Positions 28,347 through 37,731 of a stretch of 64,000 nucleotides of DNA are shown in pieces. Position 1 is the stretch's first letter; each line of letters opens with the position of its first letter. The position numbers were made by a program, and so were the translations under genes. This stretch comes from Paraburkholderia haematera. Lineage in GTDB: Bacteria > Pseudomonadota > Gammaproteobacteria > Burkholderiales > Burkholderiaceae. The notes below the pieces were generated by a model, which saw only the letters and a list, made by a program, of their open reading frames with translations, did no database searches and was not told the origin of the DNA. The stretch is from the NCBI RefSeq assembly GCF_905220975.1, contig NZ_CAJNBK010000004.1:248001-312000 (forward strand), in the 5' to 3' direction.

Positions 28347-29378
28347 TCAGTGACCCAGTCCACTCAGAGCGATCTGCTGCTCCACGTACTGGGCGAACAG
28401 TGCATGCAGATGTGTCGTCGGATGAAGGTCGTCGGCGAACATATAGGTCTGGTCGGCATTGGCCGTCGCGTAGGTTGCCGGTGAGCACAGGAGCGATGTG
28501 TCATCCGGCGTTTTCGTGGGATCGCACGCCTGACCGGTGTTCGTCACCGCGAAGCCGTTGGCCTGAGCGTTCGCGATGATCTGGTCTACCCACGTATAAG
28601 AATCGATCTGGATCACCTTGCCTTGCAGGCCGTCGGCTTGCAAGGCGGCGTTCAGGTCCTCGTTGAAGAGTTGCGATAGCTGGGTCAGGTTGGCCCCGCC
28701 GTCGGACGAGGCGATGCCTTTGGGCGACAGGCCGACATTCGGCACGTTGACCAGCACCACATGCGTGGCGCCGCTCTGAACGATCTGCCCGACTATCTGG
28801 GCGAGGGTGGCTGCCGCCGTTTGCACGGTGGGCGCCGCGGCCGGCAGCGAACCGGCGCGAAGCACATCGTTTGCGCCAGCCCAGACCAGCACCAGTTGAC
28901 TGGAATTGAAACTGCCGTGCGTGTTCAGATAGCTCGAAACCTGCTGGTTGACCGGCATTTCGATGTTGCCGATCACGTCGGTGAGAAAGTCGTACAGGTT
29001 GGCGGGCGTCGCCACCGTGGCGCCGCCTTCTGCATAGCCGAGGCCGTTTTGCGCACTCAATTTATGCGTGATGTCGATCGTAAATGCAGCGCTTAGCGTG
29101 CCGCCGTAGTACTGCGCCACGTTCTGAGTCCACACCTGTCCCGGATTGGTCGTGAAACGCCCGCCGCCGACCGCGCTGGCGATCGGCGCAAAGGTCCCGA
29201 CGTCCGACAGGCTGTCGCCGAACGAGACAACTTGCAGATTGACGCCGCCCGGGGGAGGGGCTGTGCCGCTGCCGCTACTCGAATCGCCTCCATGGCCGCC
29301 GCATGCGGTAAGCAGTGAAATCACCCCGGCAAGAATTGCAATACGTACCGTGCGTACCGTGTCATGGATTGCTCGCAT
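28347..29378 (-). CDS. SGNH/GDSL hydrolase lipoprotein
   Basis: A 343-residue GDSL-type esterase/lipase. Block I is VVSFGDSLSDVGTF with the catalytic Ser, block III is VLVWAGANDVL, and the C-terminal DDLHPTTHLHALFAQYV carries the catalytic Asp and His (DxxH). The signal peptide ends in a lipobox (LLTACGG), so the protein is probably anchored in a membrane, followed by a Gly/Ser-rich linker. GGAGGACCT precedes the ATG at 29378. Related proteins are often outer-membrane or secreted lipases or esterases. The substrate is unknown. Confidence 0.9.
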   Translation of the reverse strand: MRAIHDTVRTVRIAILAGVISLLTACGGHGGDSSSGSGTAPPPGGVNLQVVSFGDSLSDVGTFAPIASAVGGGRFTTNPGQVWTQNVAQYYGGTLSAAFTIDITHKLSAQNGLGYAEGGATVATPANLYDFLTDVIGNIEMPVNQQVSSYLNTHGSFNSSQLVLVWAGANDVLRAGSLPAAAPTVQTAAATLAQIVGQIVQSGATHVVLVNVPNVGLSPKGIASSDGGANLTQLSQLFNEDLNAALQADGLQGKVIQIDSYTWVDQIIANAQANGFAVTNTGQACDPTKTPDDTSLLCSPATYATANADQTYMFADDLHPTTHLHALFAQYVEQQIALSGLGH

Positions 29379-29545
29379 AGGTCCTCCATCGCGGCTCGGC
29401 TGGGCAGTGGCCCTGACGTGGGGCGGGATGTCGCCATGCCTGCCTGTTGCGCCTGGCGCGGGTAGCTTTCCGCGGGTACCTTCATTAAGCAAAAAACATG
29501 CGCTGCCGTGGCCCGGCTATCTATGCCGCTGTATGTGCGCTCCGG

Positions 29546-31180
29546 TCACCAGTTGTCCCGCATCGGAATCGACTCGACCGACCCGGTCGCGAGCGCAAGC
29601 GCCGCCGCAGCCGACAATGCGCTGCTGTAACTATCCGCGTCCGCGTTTTTCGCCGCGAGCAACTGATTCTGCGCGAGCAGCGCGTCGGTCACCGAGCCGA
29701 CCCCTTGCCGATAGGCGTCGAACGCGGCGTTGTACGTCGTCTGCGCCGCGGCGAGCAGCTCTTTAGACGCAGCTTGCGCCGCGAGACTCGTCTGCAACGT
29801 ATTCTGCGCGGTAACGATTTGCCGGACCGCTTCCTCGCGGCTTCGCGTCAGGCGGGTCGAGGCGCTATCGGCGTCGTTGCGCGCCTGCGCGAGCACCGCC
29901 GATCGCAAACCGCCGTCATACAGCGGAATCGTCACACCAACAATCACGCTGCCGCCATAACGGCCGCCGCTCAGATTCACTGTCGGCAATTGCTGGCCGA
30001 TGGCCGGAACCGCCGAAATCGACGAACTGCCGGTGTTGTAGGCGCCCGTCGCCGAGACGAATACCTTCGGCATGAAGTCCGACTCGGCCGCCTTCACTTT
30101 CGCCAGATTGACCCGTTCGGACGCATAGGCGCTCAACACGTCCGGGCGCCGGGCGATCGCGGACGACACGATCCGCTCGATCGAATCGTTCGTCATTGCC
30201 GGGAGCGTGTGCGTCGGCATCTCCGCGATTCTGGGTTTCGATAGCGGCGAAATTCCCATCGCGGCAACCAGCGCGAGATAGCTGTTGCTTTCCGCGCCCT
30301 GGGCCTGGACGAGCGCGAGCCTGGCCTGCGCGCGATTCTGATTGGCCTGCGCCACTTCGATGACGGTGCCGATGCCATGCTTGTAGCGCGACTGCGCCGC
30401 GGCCAGGATCGCTTCGGCGTTGTCGAGGCCTTGCTGCGTCGTAACGATGCGGGCACGCGTGGCCTGGTATGCGTAGAACGCGACGCTGACGTCGAAGATC
30501 ACCTGCTGGTGGACGGCGGTGAAAGCGATGTTCGCCATCACCGATGCCTGCGACGCGGCTTCGACGCGCGCGGCGCGTCCGCCGAAATCGAACAGCAGCC
30601 ATTGCAGCGCGACCACCGAGGTCGTACCGTGCCCGGTTGCGCTGGCCGACGAATCGCCGAACGCGGAAGTGCTCGAATCGTGGAGGCCGAGGTATTGGCC
30701 CATCGCCGCGACCGACAATTGCGGGAGATAGGCGCTCTTCGCGATGCCGGCGGCGAGCGCCACATTGCGCGCGTCATTCCAGGCGATACGGGTCAGCGGG
30801 TTCGCCGATTCCGCCAGATCGATCAGTTCGGGCAGGTCGTATGCATGCGCCTGCTCCAGCGCCGCTGGAGGGGGCACGGTGGCGAGCGCGGGGTTCGCGG
30901 GGAGTTGGTAGTTGCGTGCGGAGGTGGACGGGTTAACCGAGGCGGTCGAAGCGGCCGCAGCGGCTGAAGCGGCTGAAGCGGCCGATGGCGCTGATGCAGT
31001 TGACGCAACCGGGCTAGCTGAATTAGCGGGCCCAGGCACGATGGCGCCCGTTGAATCCGTTTGCGGTTGCCACGGACGATCGGGACTGTCCGGCGCCATG
31101 TCCAGCGATGACGTGGCGCATCCGGCCAAACCCGCTGCGGCCAGGATCGCCAGTGCGAATGAAGGGTTAAGCCGGCGCAT
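29546..31180 (-). CDS. mdtP: Outer-membrane efflux lipoprotein (MdtP-like, TolC family)
   Basis: A 544-residue outer-membrane factor with lipobox LAGCATS. The two TolC-type repeats are seen as the helical segments DLPELIDLAESANPLTRIAW and RIVSSAIARRPDVLSAYASERVNLAKVKAAES. After the lipobox comes an unusual Ala/Ser-rich low-complexity linker (about 50-75). The frame is open to 31426, but the ATG at 31180 begins the signal peptide and has AAGGAA upstream. It overlaps the end of the FUSC gene by 14 bases and is the last gene of a ytcA-mdtNOP-type operon, where it forms the exit duct. Confidence 0.88.
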   Translation of the reverse strand: MRRLNPSFALAILAAAGLAGCATSSLDMAPDSPDRPWQPQTDSTGAIVPGPANSASPVASTASAPSAASAASAAAAASTASVNPSTSARNYQLPANPALATVPPPAALEQAHAYDLPELIDLAESANPLTRIAWNDARNVALAAGIAKSAYLPQLSVAAMGQYLGLHDSSTSAFGDSSASATGHGTTSVVALQWLLFDFGGRAARVEAASQASVMANIAFTAVHQQVIFDVSVAFYAYQATRARIVTTQQGLDNAEAILAAAQSRYKHGIGTVIEVAQANQNRAQARLALVQAQGAESNSYLALVAAMGISPLSKPRIAEMPTHTLPAMTNDSIERIVSSAIARRPDVLSAYASERVNLAKVKAAESDFMPKVFVSATGAYNTGSSSISAVPAIGQQLPTVNLSGGRYGGSVIVGVTIPLYDGGLRSAVLAQARNDADSASTRLTRSREEAVRQIVTAQNTLQTSLAAQAASKELLAAAQTTYNAAFDAYRQGVGSVTDALLAQNQLLAAKNADADSYSSALSAAAALALATGSVESIPMRDNW

Positions 31181-33350
31181 GAGTTGCGAATTCCTTCGCT
31201 GCGTCGTTCGACGCAGCGTGTTCAAGTTGAGTGAGGCGTGTGTCGCCGAGGTGCAGCAAAACGGCGCGTGTATCGTCGCTGGTTGCTGCGGGCGGTAAAG
31301 CCGGCTCGTGCGCGAGCGGCAAAGCTGGGTCCCGCGCGGCGGGCAATGCTGCGACCGCTGCGTTGCCGTTGCCTCCAGGACCCGCAGATCCCGCAGCACC
31401 CGCAGCACCCTCAGCACCCTCAGCACCCGCCGACACCGTCACGCCACCTTCAGCCCGCTTAAGCCAGCCGTCGATCGCGGCGTCGCCCGGGCGTCGTTCG
31501 GCGAGCAGGAACATCGGTCCTTCCAGCGCGTCGAGCCTGGCCAGTGCACTACGGCGTTCTGCGATCCACTGTGCTTCGGGGCGAACCCACGACGGCTCGT
31601 AATGCATCAACGCGAGGTCCTGTTCCAGCGCGCCGCATTGAGCCATGGCGCTCGCGGCCTGCGCCCGGCGCGTGACGGCATCGGGCAGTGCCGCCAGTCG
31701 TTGCCACTGTTGCCGCAGGGCGGCGAGCCCGGTGTCGATGCGCGCGGCCACGGTAACTGGCCAGACGCGCGTGAAAACCAGGTAGACGACCACGTTACCG
31801 ATCAGGATCCCGATCGTTCGATCCCGTGCGAGCGTCAAGTCGTAGCCGGGCGCCGCGCCCTGCAACACGCACATAAAAAACACCAGGGCAATCTGGAAGC
31901 CGGCATAAGCAAGCCGTGGCGAACCGAATGCGATCCACGCCGACAGCCACGCACCGACCAGCACCAGCGTCATCAGCCCGGCGACGGACGTCAGCACCGG
32001 CGTCACGAATACGATTGCCGCGGTGCCGAGGAGGGCGCCCACGAGACACCCGGCGATCCGCAGCGTCATCTTCTCGACGGTCTCGGCGGTGGTGCCGAGC
32101 GACACCATATAGACCGTGATGAAGCAGGTGTGGATGCCCGGCCAGTTGATCTGCGAATAAAGCAGATAGCAGAACATCGCCGCCACGGTGGTTTTCAGCG
32201 CGTAGCGGACGTGGTCTGGATTGGTGAATGCATCCGGGAGGAAGAACCCGCCGCGCTTGGCCGCAGGCGGCGAGGTGCTGGCTTCGACTGGCGCCTGGGT
32301 AGGAGCCTGGGTGGGTGCTGCGGCCCGGACGCCGGTTTTAACTTCGCTTTCGCCTTTACCTTCGACATCGGCGTGCGCTTCGACTACGGCGAAACGGGTG
32401 ATCGCATCCCGCAGAGTCTCCACGGCGACTCGCGCGAGCGGCGTCAGCTCGGCCGCATCAGGCAGCTTGAGTTCGATGTCGACCGGATAGCCGCCTGCTT
32501 CGAACGTCCGGGCCATGTTCTCCAGCGTCTCCGCAATCGGCGCGGCGAACGATGCCGGCAGCCGCCCCGACGGTTCGCCGGACGCCAGATCGGCCGCGAC
32601 CAGAATCGCGAGCGTCGATGACACGGCCTGCCGCAGCGGCCCAACATCGTCACGCACCGACGACCCGTCGACCACCGAGAGCTTGAGCCACGTGCCGATT
32701 TCCGCGTCGCCCTCGCGCAGGCATTCGCCGAGTGCGTCGGCCGTCGCCTCGGGTTCGGTCATGCTTCGGGCTGCGATCCGCAGACGCTTCGCCACCGCGC
32801 GGCCGGCGAGCTTTCGCGGCGACGGCGCGATCAGCAGGTTGACGCCAATCGAGATCCCCACCGGAATCGCGACCATCAGCCAGACGTAGAGCAGGGCGCG
32901 CGTCGCCACTTCGCCGAACGGTACGCTGCCGAGTTCGTCGAGCGCAAAGCCGACGATCATCGCGAGGATCGCGCCCACCGGCCGCAGCTTGCTCGCCGAA
33001 GTCACGAACAGCAGACCGAACGATAGCCCCGCGATACACGCGACCCGCCACATGGGATCGTCGAGCGAGAACGTGGCCACCACCGTGACCAGGCCGATCA
33101 TCACCGTGACCAGCACCAGCAATGCTGCGCCGAGCACGACGCTCAGCACCCGGTCGGGCCTGTTCAAAAAGAACACGACATAGGCGGAAATCGCGGCTTC
33201 CGGCGTACCGTATGCGCTCGTCACGAACGCCGTCAACGCGCAGATCAGCGCGATGCGGGTCGCCATCGCCGCTCGTCCGGGGTAGGGCGCGAGCAGCTTC
33301 AGGATGTCGGCTGGGCCCGGTCGGGCAAGCTCACCGGCAGGCTGCGCCAT
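31167..33350 (-). CDS. mdtO: FUSC-family inner-membrane efflux protein (MdtO-like)
   Basis: A 727-residue protein of the fusaric-acid-resistance/aromatic-acid-exporter family. Two membrane blocks (about 25-175 and 370-520, the second with INWPGIHTCFITVYMVSLGTTAETVEKM in pieces) flank soluble parts. The family FUSC motifs RIAGCLVGALLG and RDRTIGILIGN are present. It works with the fusion protein and outer-membrane factor encoded beside it, like E. coli MdtNOP. The C-terminal tail holds low-complexity Gly/Ala repeats. Its start overlaps the MFP gene end by 20 bases. An earlier in-frame start at 33377 is possible. Confidence 0.88.
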   Translation of the reverse strand: MAQPAGELARPGPADILKLLAPYPGRAAMATRIALICALTAFVTSAYGTPEAAISAYVVFFLNRPDRVLSVVLGAALLVLVTVMIGLVTVVATFSLDDPMWRVACIAGLSFGLLFVTSASKLRPVGAILAMIVGFALDELGSVPFGEVATRALLYVWLMVAIPVGISIGVNLLIAPSPRKLAGRAVAKRLRIAARSMTEPEATADALGECLREGDAEIGTWLKLSVVDGSSVRDDVGPLRQAVSSTLAILVAADLASGEPSGRLPASFAAPIAETLENMARTFEAGGYPVDIELKLPDAAELTPLARVAVETLRDAITRFAVVEAHADVEGKGESEVKTGVRAAAPTQAPTQAPVEASTSPPAAKRGGFFLPDAFTNPDHVRYALKTTVAAMFCYLLYSQINWPGIHTCFITVYMVSLGTTAETVEKMTLRIAGCLVGALLGTAAIVFVTPVLTSVAGLMTLVLVGAWLSAWIAFGSPRLAYAGFQIALVFFMCVLQGAAPGYDLTLARDRTIGILIGNVVVYLVFTRVWPVTVAARIDTGLAALRQQWQRLAALPDAVTRRAQAASAMAQCGALEQDLALMHYEPSWVRPEAQWIAERRSALARLDALEGPMFLLAERRPGDAAIDGWLKRAEGGVTVSAGAEGAEGAAGAAGSAGPGGNGNAAVAALPAARDPALPLAHEPALPPAATSDDTRAVLLHLGDTRLTQLEHAASNDAAKEFATHAPA

Positions 33351-34380
33351 GCCGAACCTCGACGATCGCACTTGCACCGATTCGCACCAGCCGGGCGGCC
33401 GGTTCGTCGAGCCGCACCCGCACGGGGAAGCGCTGGGCGACCCGCACCCAGTTCACGGACTGCTGCACGATCGGCAAGGTGCGCGGCAGATTGATCCGGT
33501 CCGAATCGGCCACGCCGGCGCTGATGCCGACCACTTCGCCGCGAATCGCCTGGCTCCGGTCGATCATGGAATAAACCGTCGCGCAATCGCCCGGCTGGAT
33601 CCGCGCGAGCGCCCCTTCACGGAAGTTGGCGACGGCAAACCATTCGTCCGCGTGGACGAGCGTGAAAATCGACTGATGCGGCGCGATCGTCTCGCCGGCC
33701 AGCACCGATAACCCCGTGACGAAGCCATTCTGCGGCGCGCGCACGATGGTGTCGTCGAGGCCGCGCTGTGCGAGCGCGAGGGCGGCCTCGCGCGCATGCA
33801 CTACGGCGACGGCGCCTGCTTCGTCGCCGATCGTCTGTGCGGTGGCCTGCTTCTGTTCCTGCGCCTGTTTTAGCGACAACGCCGCATCGTGCTGTGCGAC
33901 CTGCGCCTGATCCAGTTGCTGCACCGGCACGTAGCCCTTCGCCACGAGCGGCGTGAGCCGCTGCACGGTGCGCGAAGCCAGTTCGTAGTTGTGTGCCGCC
34001 TTGCCGGTCTGGTCGCCGGCGATGACTGCATTCGCGCGCTCGCCGACAATCGACTTGCGCCGCGTTTCGAGCGCCGCGCGGGCCAGTTCGAGATCGGCCT
34101 GGGTTTGCGCGACCGCCAGCCGATAAGGCACAGGATCGATTTCGAAGAGCACGTCGCCCTTTGCGACCCGCTGATTCTCCTGCACCGCCAGCCGGATGAT
34201 CCGGCCGCCGACGGGCGACGCGACGTGGACGACGTCGGCGTCGATCGTTGCGTCGTCGGTTGAGGGAAACCGGGTGGTCCGGTCGTAGCCGTACCAGGCC
34301 GCGGCGACGCCAAGTATGACGATGACGCCCGCGATTACGCGGCCTTTGACCGAGGCTTGACGCAAGCCGGCGATTTTCAT
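33331..34380 (-). CDS. mdtN: Efflux membrane-fusion protein (MdtN/HlyD-like)
   Basis: A 349-residue periplasmic adaptor with one N-terminal membrane helix (VIAGVIVILGVAAAWYGY). The first biotinyl-lipoyl half is DADVVHVASPVGGRIIRLAVQENQRVAKGDVLFEIDP in pieces, followed by a long coiled-coil hairpin and the second half DTIVRAPQNGFVTGLSVLAGE. These are the standard parts of EmrA/HlyD adaptors. The start at 34380 overlaps the ytcA-like stop by four bases. It links the FUSC pump to the outer-membrane factor. Confidence 0.92.
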   Translation of the reverse strand: MKIAGLRQASVKGRVIAGVIVILGVAAAWYGYDRTTRFPSTDDATIDADVVHVASPVGGRIIRLAVQENQRVAKGDVLFEIDPVPYRLAVAQTQADLELARAALETRRKSIVGERANAVIAGDQTGKAAHNYELASRTVQRLTPLVAKGYVPVQQLDQAQVAQHDAALSLKQAQEQKQATAQTIGDEAGAVAVVHAREAALALAQRGLDDTIVRAPQNGFVTGLSVLAGETIAPHQSIFTLVHADEWFAVANFREGALARIQPGDCATVYSMIDRSQAIRGEVVGISAGVADSDRINLPRTLPIVQQSVNWVRVAQRFPVRVRLDEPAARLVRIGASAIVEVRHGAACR

Positions 34381-34706
34381 AAGAGCTGTCCTGTTCCCGA
34401 AAGCCAGAAGAGCACGGCGACCGTCAGACCGATGGCGAGGCAGACCGAGAGCTGAAACGGGACGATCTGCGCCCACCCCGTGGAGACGAAGATCCGATGG
34501 GCGATGAGTGCGCCGACGAACCCGGCGATGGCGCTCAGCAGCCAGAGCGGAAAATAGGCGCCGAAGATTTCATACGACGGCGCACCGCGAAGCGTACACC
34601 CTTGCAAGGACAGGCTCAGGGCAACGACGACCGCGACGGCCGGGAAACGCGGCACGCGCTGCACGATCGAGGCGCGGACGCCTCCAGGAATTGTCTTGAA
34701 CGGCAT
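34377..34706 (-). CDS. ytcA: YtcA-like small membrane lipoprotein
   Basis: A 109-residue protein with a lipobox (LSLQGCTLRG), then SYEIFGAYFPLWLLSAIAGFVGAL and a second helix QLSVCLAIGLTVAVLFWL. This pattern (lipid-anchored Cys, GAYFPxW motif, two helices) matches YtcA, which precedes mdtNOP in E. coli. The same gene order here strongly supports the call. Its stop overlaps the start of the adaptor gene (ATGA). The role of YtcA is not established. It is presumably an assembly or accessory factor for the pump. Confidence 0.8.
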   Translation of the reverse strand: MPFKTIPGGVRASIVQRVPRFPAVAVVVALSLSLQGCTLRGAPSYEIFGAYFPLWLLSAIAGFVGALIAHRIFVSTGWAQIVPFQLSVCLAIGLTVAVLFWLSGTGQLL

Positions 34707-35115
34707 TGTGGCGTCGCGAGGTGGGTGAATGCGTTAGGGAAGCAACGAAATCACCGGCACTTTACCAGCGCGCCCGTTTCGTTTCGACTCTTTCCGGTGT
34801 GCCAGCCCGATTACCTGTTCCAGATCGTCGATGGTCGTTCAGAGGGTCGTATTTGAAGCGAGCGCGTGCTATGCGCTGCGAATACTAACGATCGTGCCCG
34901 TGCCGACGCAAATCGAAAGAAATGGAGTTCGTCAAGCCTGCACGATTGAAAAGCGGTTCCTCAGTCAACGTTAAAGGTTTTTCCTGTTTGGCCGTTTACC
35001 GGGTTTCGCGGTTTTGCGCAGGGTATGTCGAGATCCAATGAATCCTGTTGCGGCATCGAGCGTCCGTATCGCGAACTACATGACGGCCTTCGTGGGCCTA
35101 CCCTTTGCCGCGCAA
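34707..35115. other. Intergenic region between two efflux operons
   Basis: About 410 bases with no supported gene. It must contain the promoter of the ytcA-mdtNOP-type operon (minus strand). I saw no clear operator dyad. Confidence 0.45.
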
Positions 35116-36576
35116 TCACGGGGCACTGCCCACCGTCAGGCCGTCCTGGCTGCTACCTAGCGACTGGAACAGCGCCGCAGTATCACTCAAGCGGCTGGCC
35201 TGCGCGCGCGTCTGGTCCAAGGCGGTCTGCAGCGCCTGACGTTGCGTATCGAGCAGGCTCGACCGGCTGATGCCTCCCGCTGAATACTGCGCATGCGCAA
35301 TATCGAGGTTGGCCTGTGCCTGCACGGCGGCGTCGTTACGGGCATGTAATTCCTGGGCGTCGTTGCGCAACGCCGTGAGTGCATCCGCGACCTGTTGCAA
35401 TGCCTGCAGGACGGTTTGCTGATAGCCGGCGAACGCTGCTTCATAAGCTGCTTGCGCTGCGCGCTTCTTCGCGTGCAGTTCGCCGCCGTGGAAAATCGGC
35501 TGTGTCAGGTTCAGGCCGATATTCCAGATATTCAGGCCGCTCACAATGTCCTGAATACTAGTGCGCTCAGAGCCGATTCCCGCCGACAACGAAAACTGCG
35601 GATATAGATTTGCCGTTGCAACGCCTACATTCGCACTTGCCTGATGCAGTAATGCTTCAGATGCGCGAATGTCAGGACGCTGCCGCGCGAGCGTGGAGGG
35701 CAGCGTGACCGGTATGTCGTTGGGCAGATGAAGAGAATCGAGCGTGAGTTCGCTGAAATCCATTTTCGACGGTGCGACGCCAACCAGGATCGCGAGTTGA
35801 TGATCTGCCTGAGCGAGCTGAGTCGCGAGGGGCGGCAGAGATGCGCGCGTTTGCGCAAGCAGCGTGCGCTGGCTGTTCACGTCGAGTTGCGAGACGCCAC
35901 CGGCGGCAAAGCGCGCCTCGATAATCGATAACTGCTGCGCCTGCGCATCGGCGAGACGTTGGGTCAGCAGGATCTGCTGCTGCAACGAAGCGCGCAGCAC
36001 TGCTGTCGATACCACGTTGCCGGCAATGGAAAGGCGCGCCGCATCGAGTTCGAATGCCTCGTAATTGACCTGCGCTAACGTTGCTTCGAGCGCGCGACGA
36101 TTGCCGCCAAAAATATCGAACGCGTAAGACACGCTCACCGATGCGTTGAATAACGAAAACGGCCCCGGATTCTCGACGTGCGGAATACCGAAAGCAGCAA
36201 GATCGACTTGTTGCCGTGTCGCCGAAATGCTGGCGTCGACCCTCGGAAACTGCGTCGCGCCAGCCTGAGCGTTGTAGTTCTCGCGCGCTTCAATCAGTTT
36301 GGCGCGCGCTTGCACAAGTGTCGGGCTCCGACTCAGCGCCTGCTCGACAAGCCGGTCGAGTGGCTCCGAGCGGAACTGCTGCCACCACATCGGCATGGCG
36401 GAATCCGCGGTGGTGAAAGTCTGCGCCGATCCGGCCGTGGCGTCTGCAGACACGGTGCCTGATGCTTCTGCGTGACGCGTATACGTTTGCGTGTCCGGCG
36501 CCGCGGGCGCCTGGAAGTCCGGTCCCACCGCACAGCCGCACAGCACGAGCGAACACAGTAAAACGAGTTCTTTCAT
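35116..36576 (-). CDS. Outer-membrane efflux lipoprotein (NodT family)
   Basis: A 486-residue TolC-like outer-membrane factor. The lipobox is LVLCGCAVGPDFQAP, a hallmark of the NodT/OprM group, followed by the repeated helical barrel segments (MPMWWQQFRSEPLDRLVEQAL; LARQRPDIRASEALLHQASANVGVATANLYP in pieces). AGGAGAACACG precedes the ATG. It ends an operon encoding an ABC exporter of the Ybh type, and so probably provides its outer-membrane exit, which the E. coli ybhGFSR operon lacks. Confidence 0.9.
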   Translation of the reverse strand: MKELVLLCSLVLCGCAVGPDFQAPAAPDTQTYTRHAEASGTVSADATAGSAQTFTTADSAMPMWWQQFRSEPLDRLVEQALSRSPTLVQARAKLIEARENYNAQAGATQFPRVDASISATRQQVDLAAFGIPHVENPGPFSLFNASVSVSYAFDIFGGNRRALEATLAQVNYEAFELDAARLSIAGNVVSTAVLRASLQQQILLTQRLADAQAQQLSIIEARFAAGGVSQLDVNSQRTLLAQTRASLPPLATQLAQADHQLAILVGVAPSKMDFSELTLDSLHLPNDIPVTLPSTLARQRPDIRASEALLHQASANVGVATANLYPQFSLSAGIGSERTSIQDIVSGLNIWNIGLNLTQPIFHGGELHAKKRAAQAAYEAAFAGYQQTVLQALQQVADALTALRNDAQELHARNDAAVQAQANLDIAHAQYSAGGISRSSLLDTQRQALQTALDQTRAQASRLSDTAALFQSLGSSQDGLTVGSAP

Positions 36577-36588
36577 GATCGTGTTCTC

Positions 36589-37731
36589 CTAGTCCAGCGT
36601 GCGACGATAAAACCGTAACGCGATGGCCATGACGATGGCCGTGAAAAGCGCCATGGGCCATACGGATGGCCAGAGATCCGCCCAGCCATTGCCTTTGAGC
36701 AAAATGCCGCGAATCAGCCGGTTGAAGTAGGTCAGGGGCAACAGATTGCCGATAAACCGCGCCCATTGCGGCATGCCCGCAAAAGGAAACATGAAACCGG
36801 AGAGGAGGATGTTCGGCAAAAAATAAAAGACCGCGAGTTGCATGGCCTGCAACTGGTTTTGCGCAAGCGAAGACAGCGTGATGCCCACCGTCAGATTCGC
36901 TGCAATGAAAAGCAAGGCAGACAGATAGATGGCGACCGCGCTGCCAAAAAATGGAACGTGAAAAATAAAACGCGTCGCGATAAGAATGATCGATGCCTGG
37001 ACAAGGCCAATAAAGACATAGGGGACAATCTTGCCGGTCATGACTTCGATCGGCAGGACCGGCGTGGCGAGCAGGTTTTCCATCGTGCCGCGTTCGCGTT
37101 CACGCGTCACGGCGAGACCCGTCATCATGACGAGCGTCATGGTCAGGATCACGCCCATCAGTCCCGGTACCACGTTGTACTGCGTAATGCCTTCAGGGTT
37201 GTACAGGTTATGAACCTGCACGCCGAAGGCGTTCTGCGTTCCGTTCAGATGTGCGAGCGGACCCTTGAGGTCTTTGTCCACAACCGGTTGAACAAGGCCC
37301 GCAAGCGCGCCGACAGCAGTATTTGTCGCAGTCGGATCGGTGGCGTCGGCCTCGATCAGCAGCGAAGGATGTTCACCACGCAACAATCTGCGCGAGAAAT
37401 CGACCGGTACGTTAAGCACGAATTGCACTTTGCCTTGGGCGAGAGCGCGGCGGCCCGCTTCTTCGTCGGGCAAGGTTTCGACGATGTCGAAATAGGCTGA
37501 GTTCGTCATCGCGGCGACAAAACTGCGGGAAAACTCGCTCTGGTCGTGAATGATGACCGCGGTCGGCAGGTGCTTCGGATCGGTGTTGATCGCGAAGCCG
37601 AACAGGGCAAGCTGGATGATCGGCAGCCCGATAATCATGCCGAAGGTGACGCGGTCGCGCCGCAACTGGAGAAACTCTTTGAGGACGATCGCCCACCACC
37701 GTGTCAGGGAGAACGCAATGTGCTTCTTCAC
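36589..37731 (-). CDS. ABC-2 type exporter permease (YbhR/YbhS-like)
   Basis: A 380-residue permease of the ABC-2 class. One helix at the N-terminus (VTFGMIIGLPIIQLALFGFAIN) is followed by a large periplasmic part and five C-terminal helices with the signature RERERGTMENLLATPVLPIEVMTGKIVPYV in pieces. This closely fits YbhR, YbhS and YhhJ. The start codon overlaps the ATPase stop (ATGA). Only one permease is encoded, so it probably acts as a homodimer, whereas E. coli has YbhS plus YbhR. Confidence 0.9.
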   Translation of the reverse strand: MKKHIAFSLTRWWAIVLKEFLQLRRDRVTFGMIIGLPIIQLALFGFAINTDPKHLPTAVIIHDQSEFSRSFVAAMTNSAYFDIVETLPDEEAGRRALAQGKVQFVLNVPVDFSRRLLRGEHPSLLIEADATDPTATNTAVGALAGLVQPVVDKDLKGPLAHLNGTQNAFGVQVHNLYNPEGITQYNVVPGLMGVILTMTLVMMTGLAVTRERERGTMENLLATPVLPIEVMTGKIVPYVFIGLVQASIILIATRFIFHVPFFGSAVAIYLSALLFIAANLTVGITLSSLAQNQLQAMQLAVFYFLPNILLSGFMFPFAGMPQWARFIGNLLPLTYFNRLIRGILLKGNGWADLWPSVWPMALFTAIVMAIALRFYRRTLD

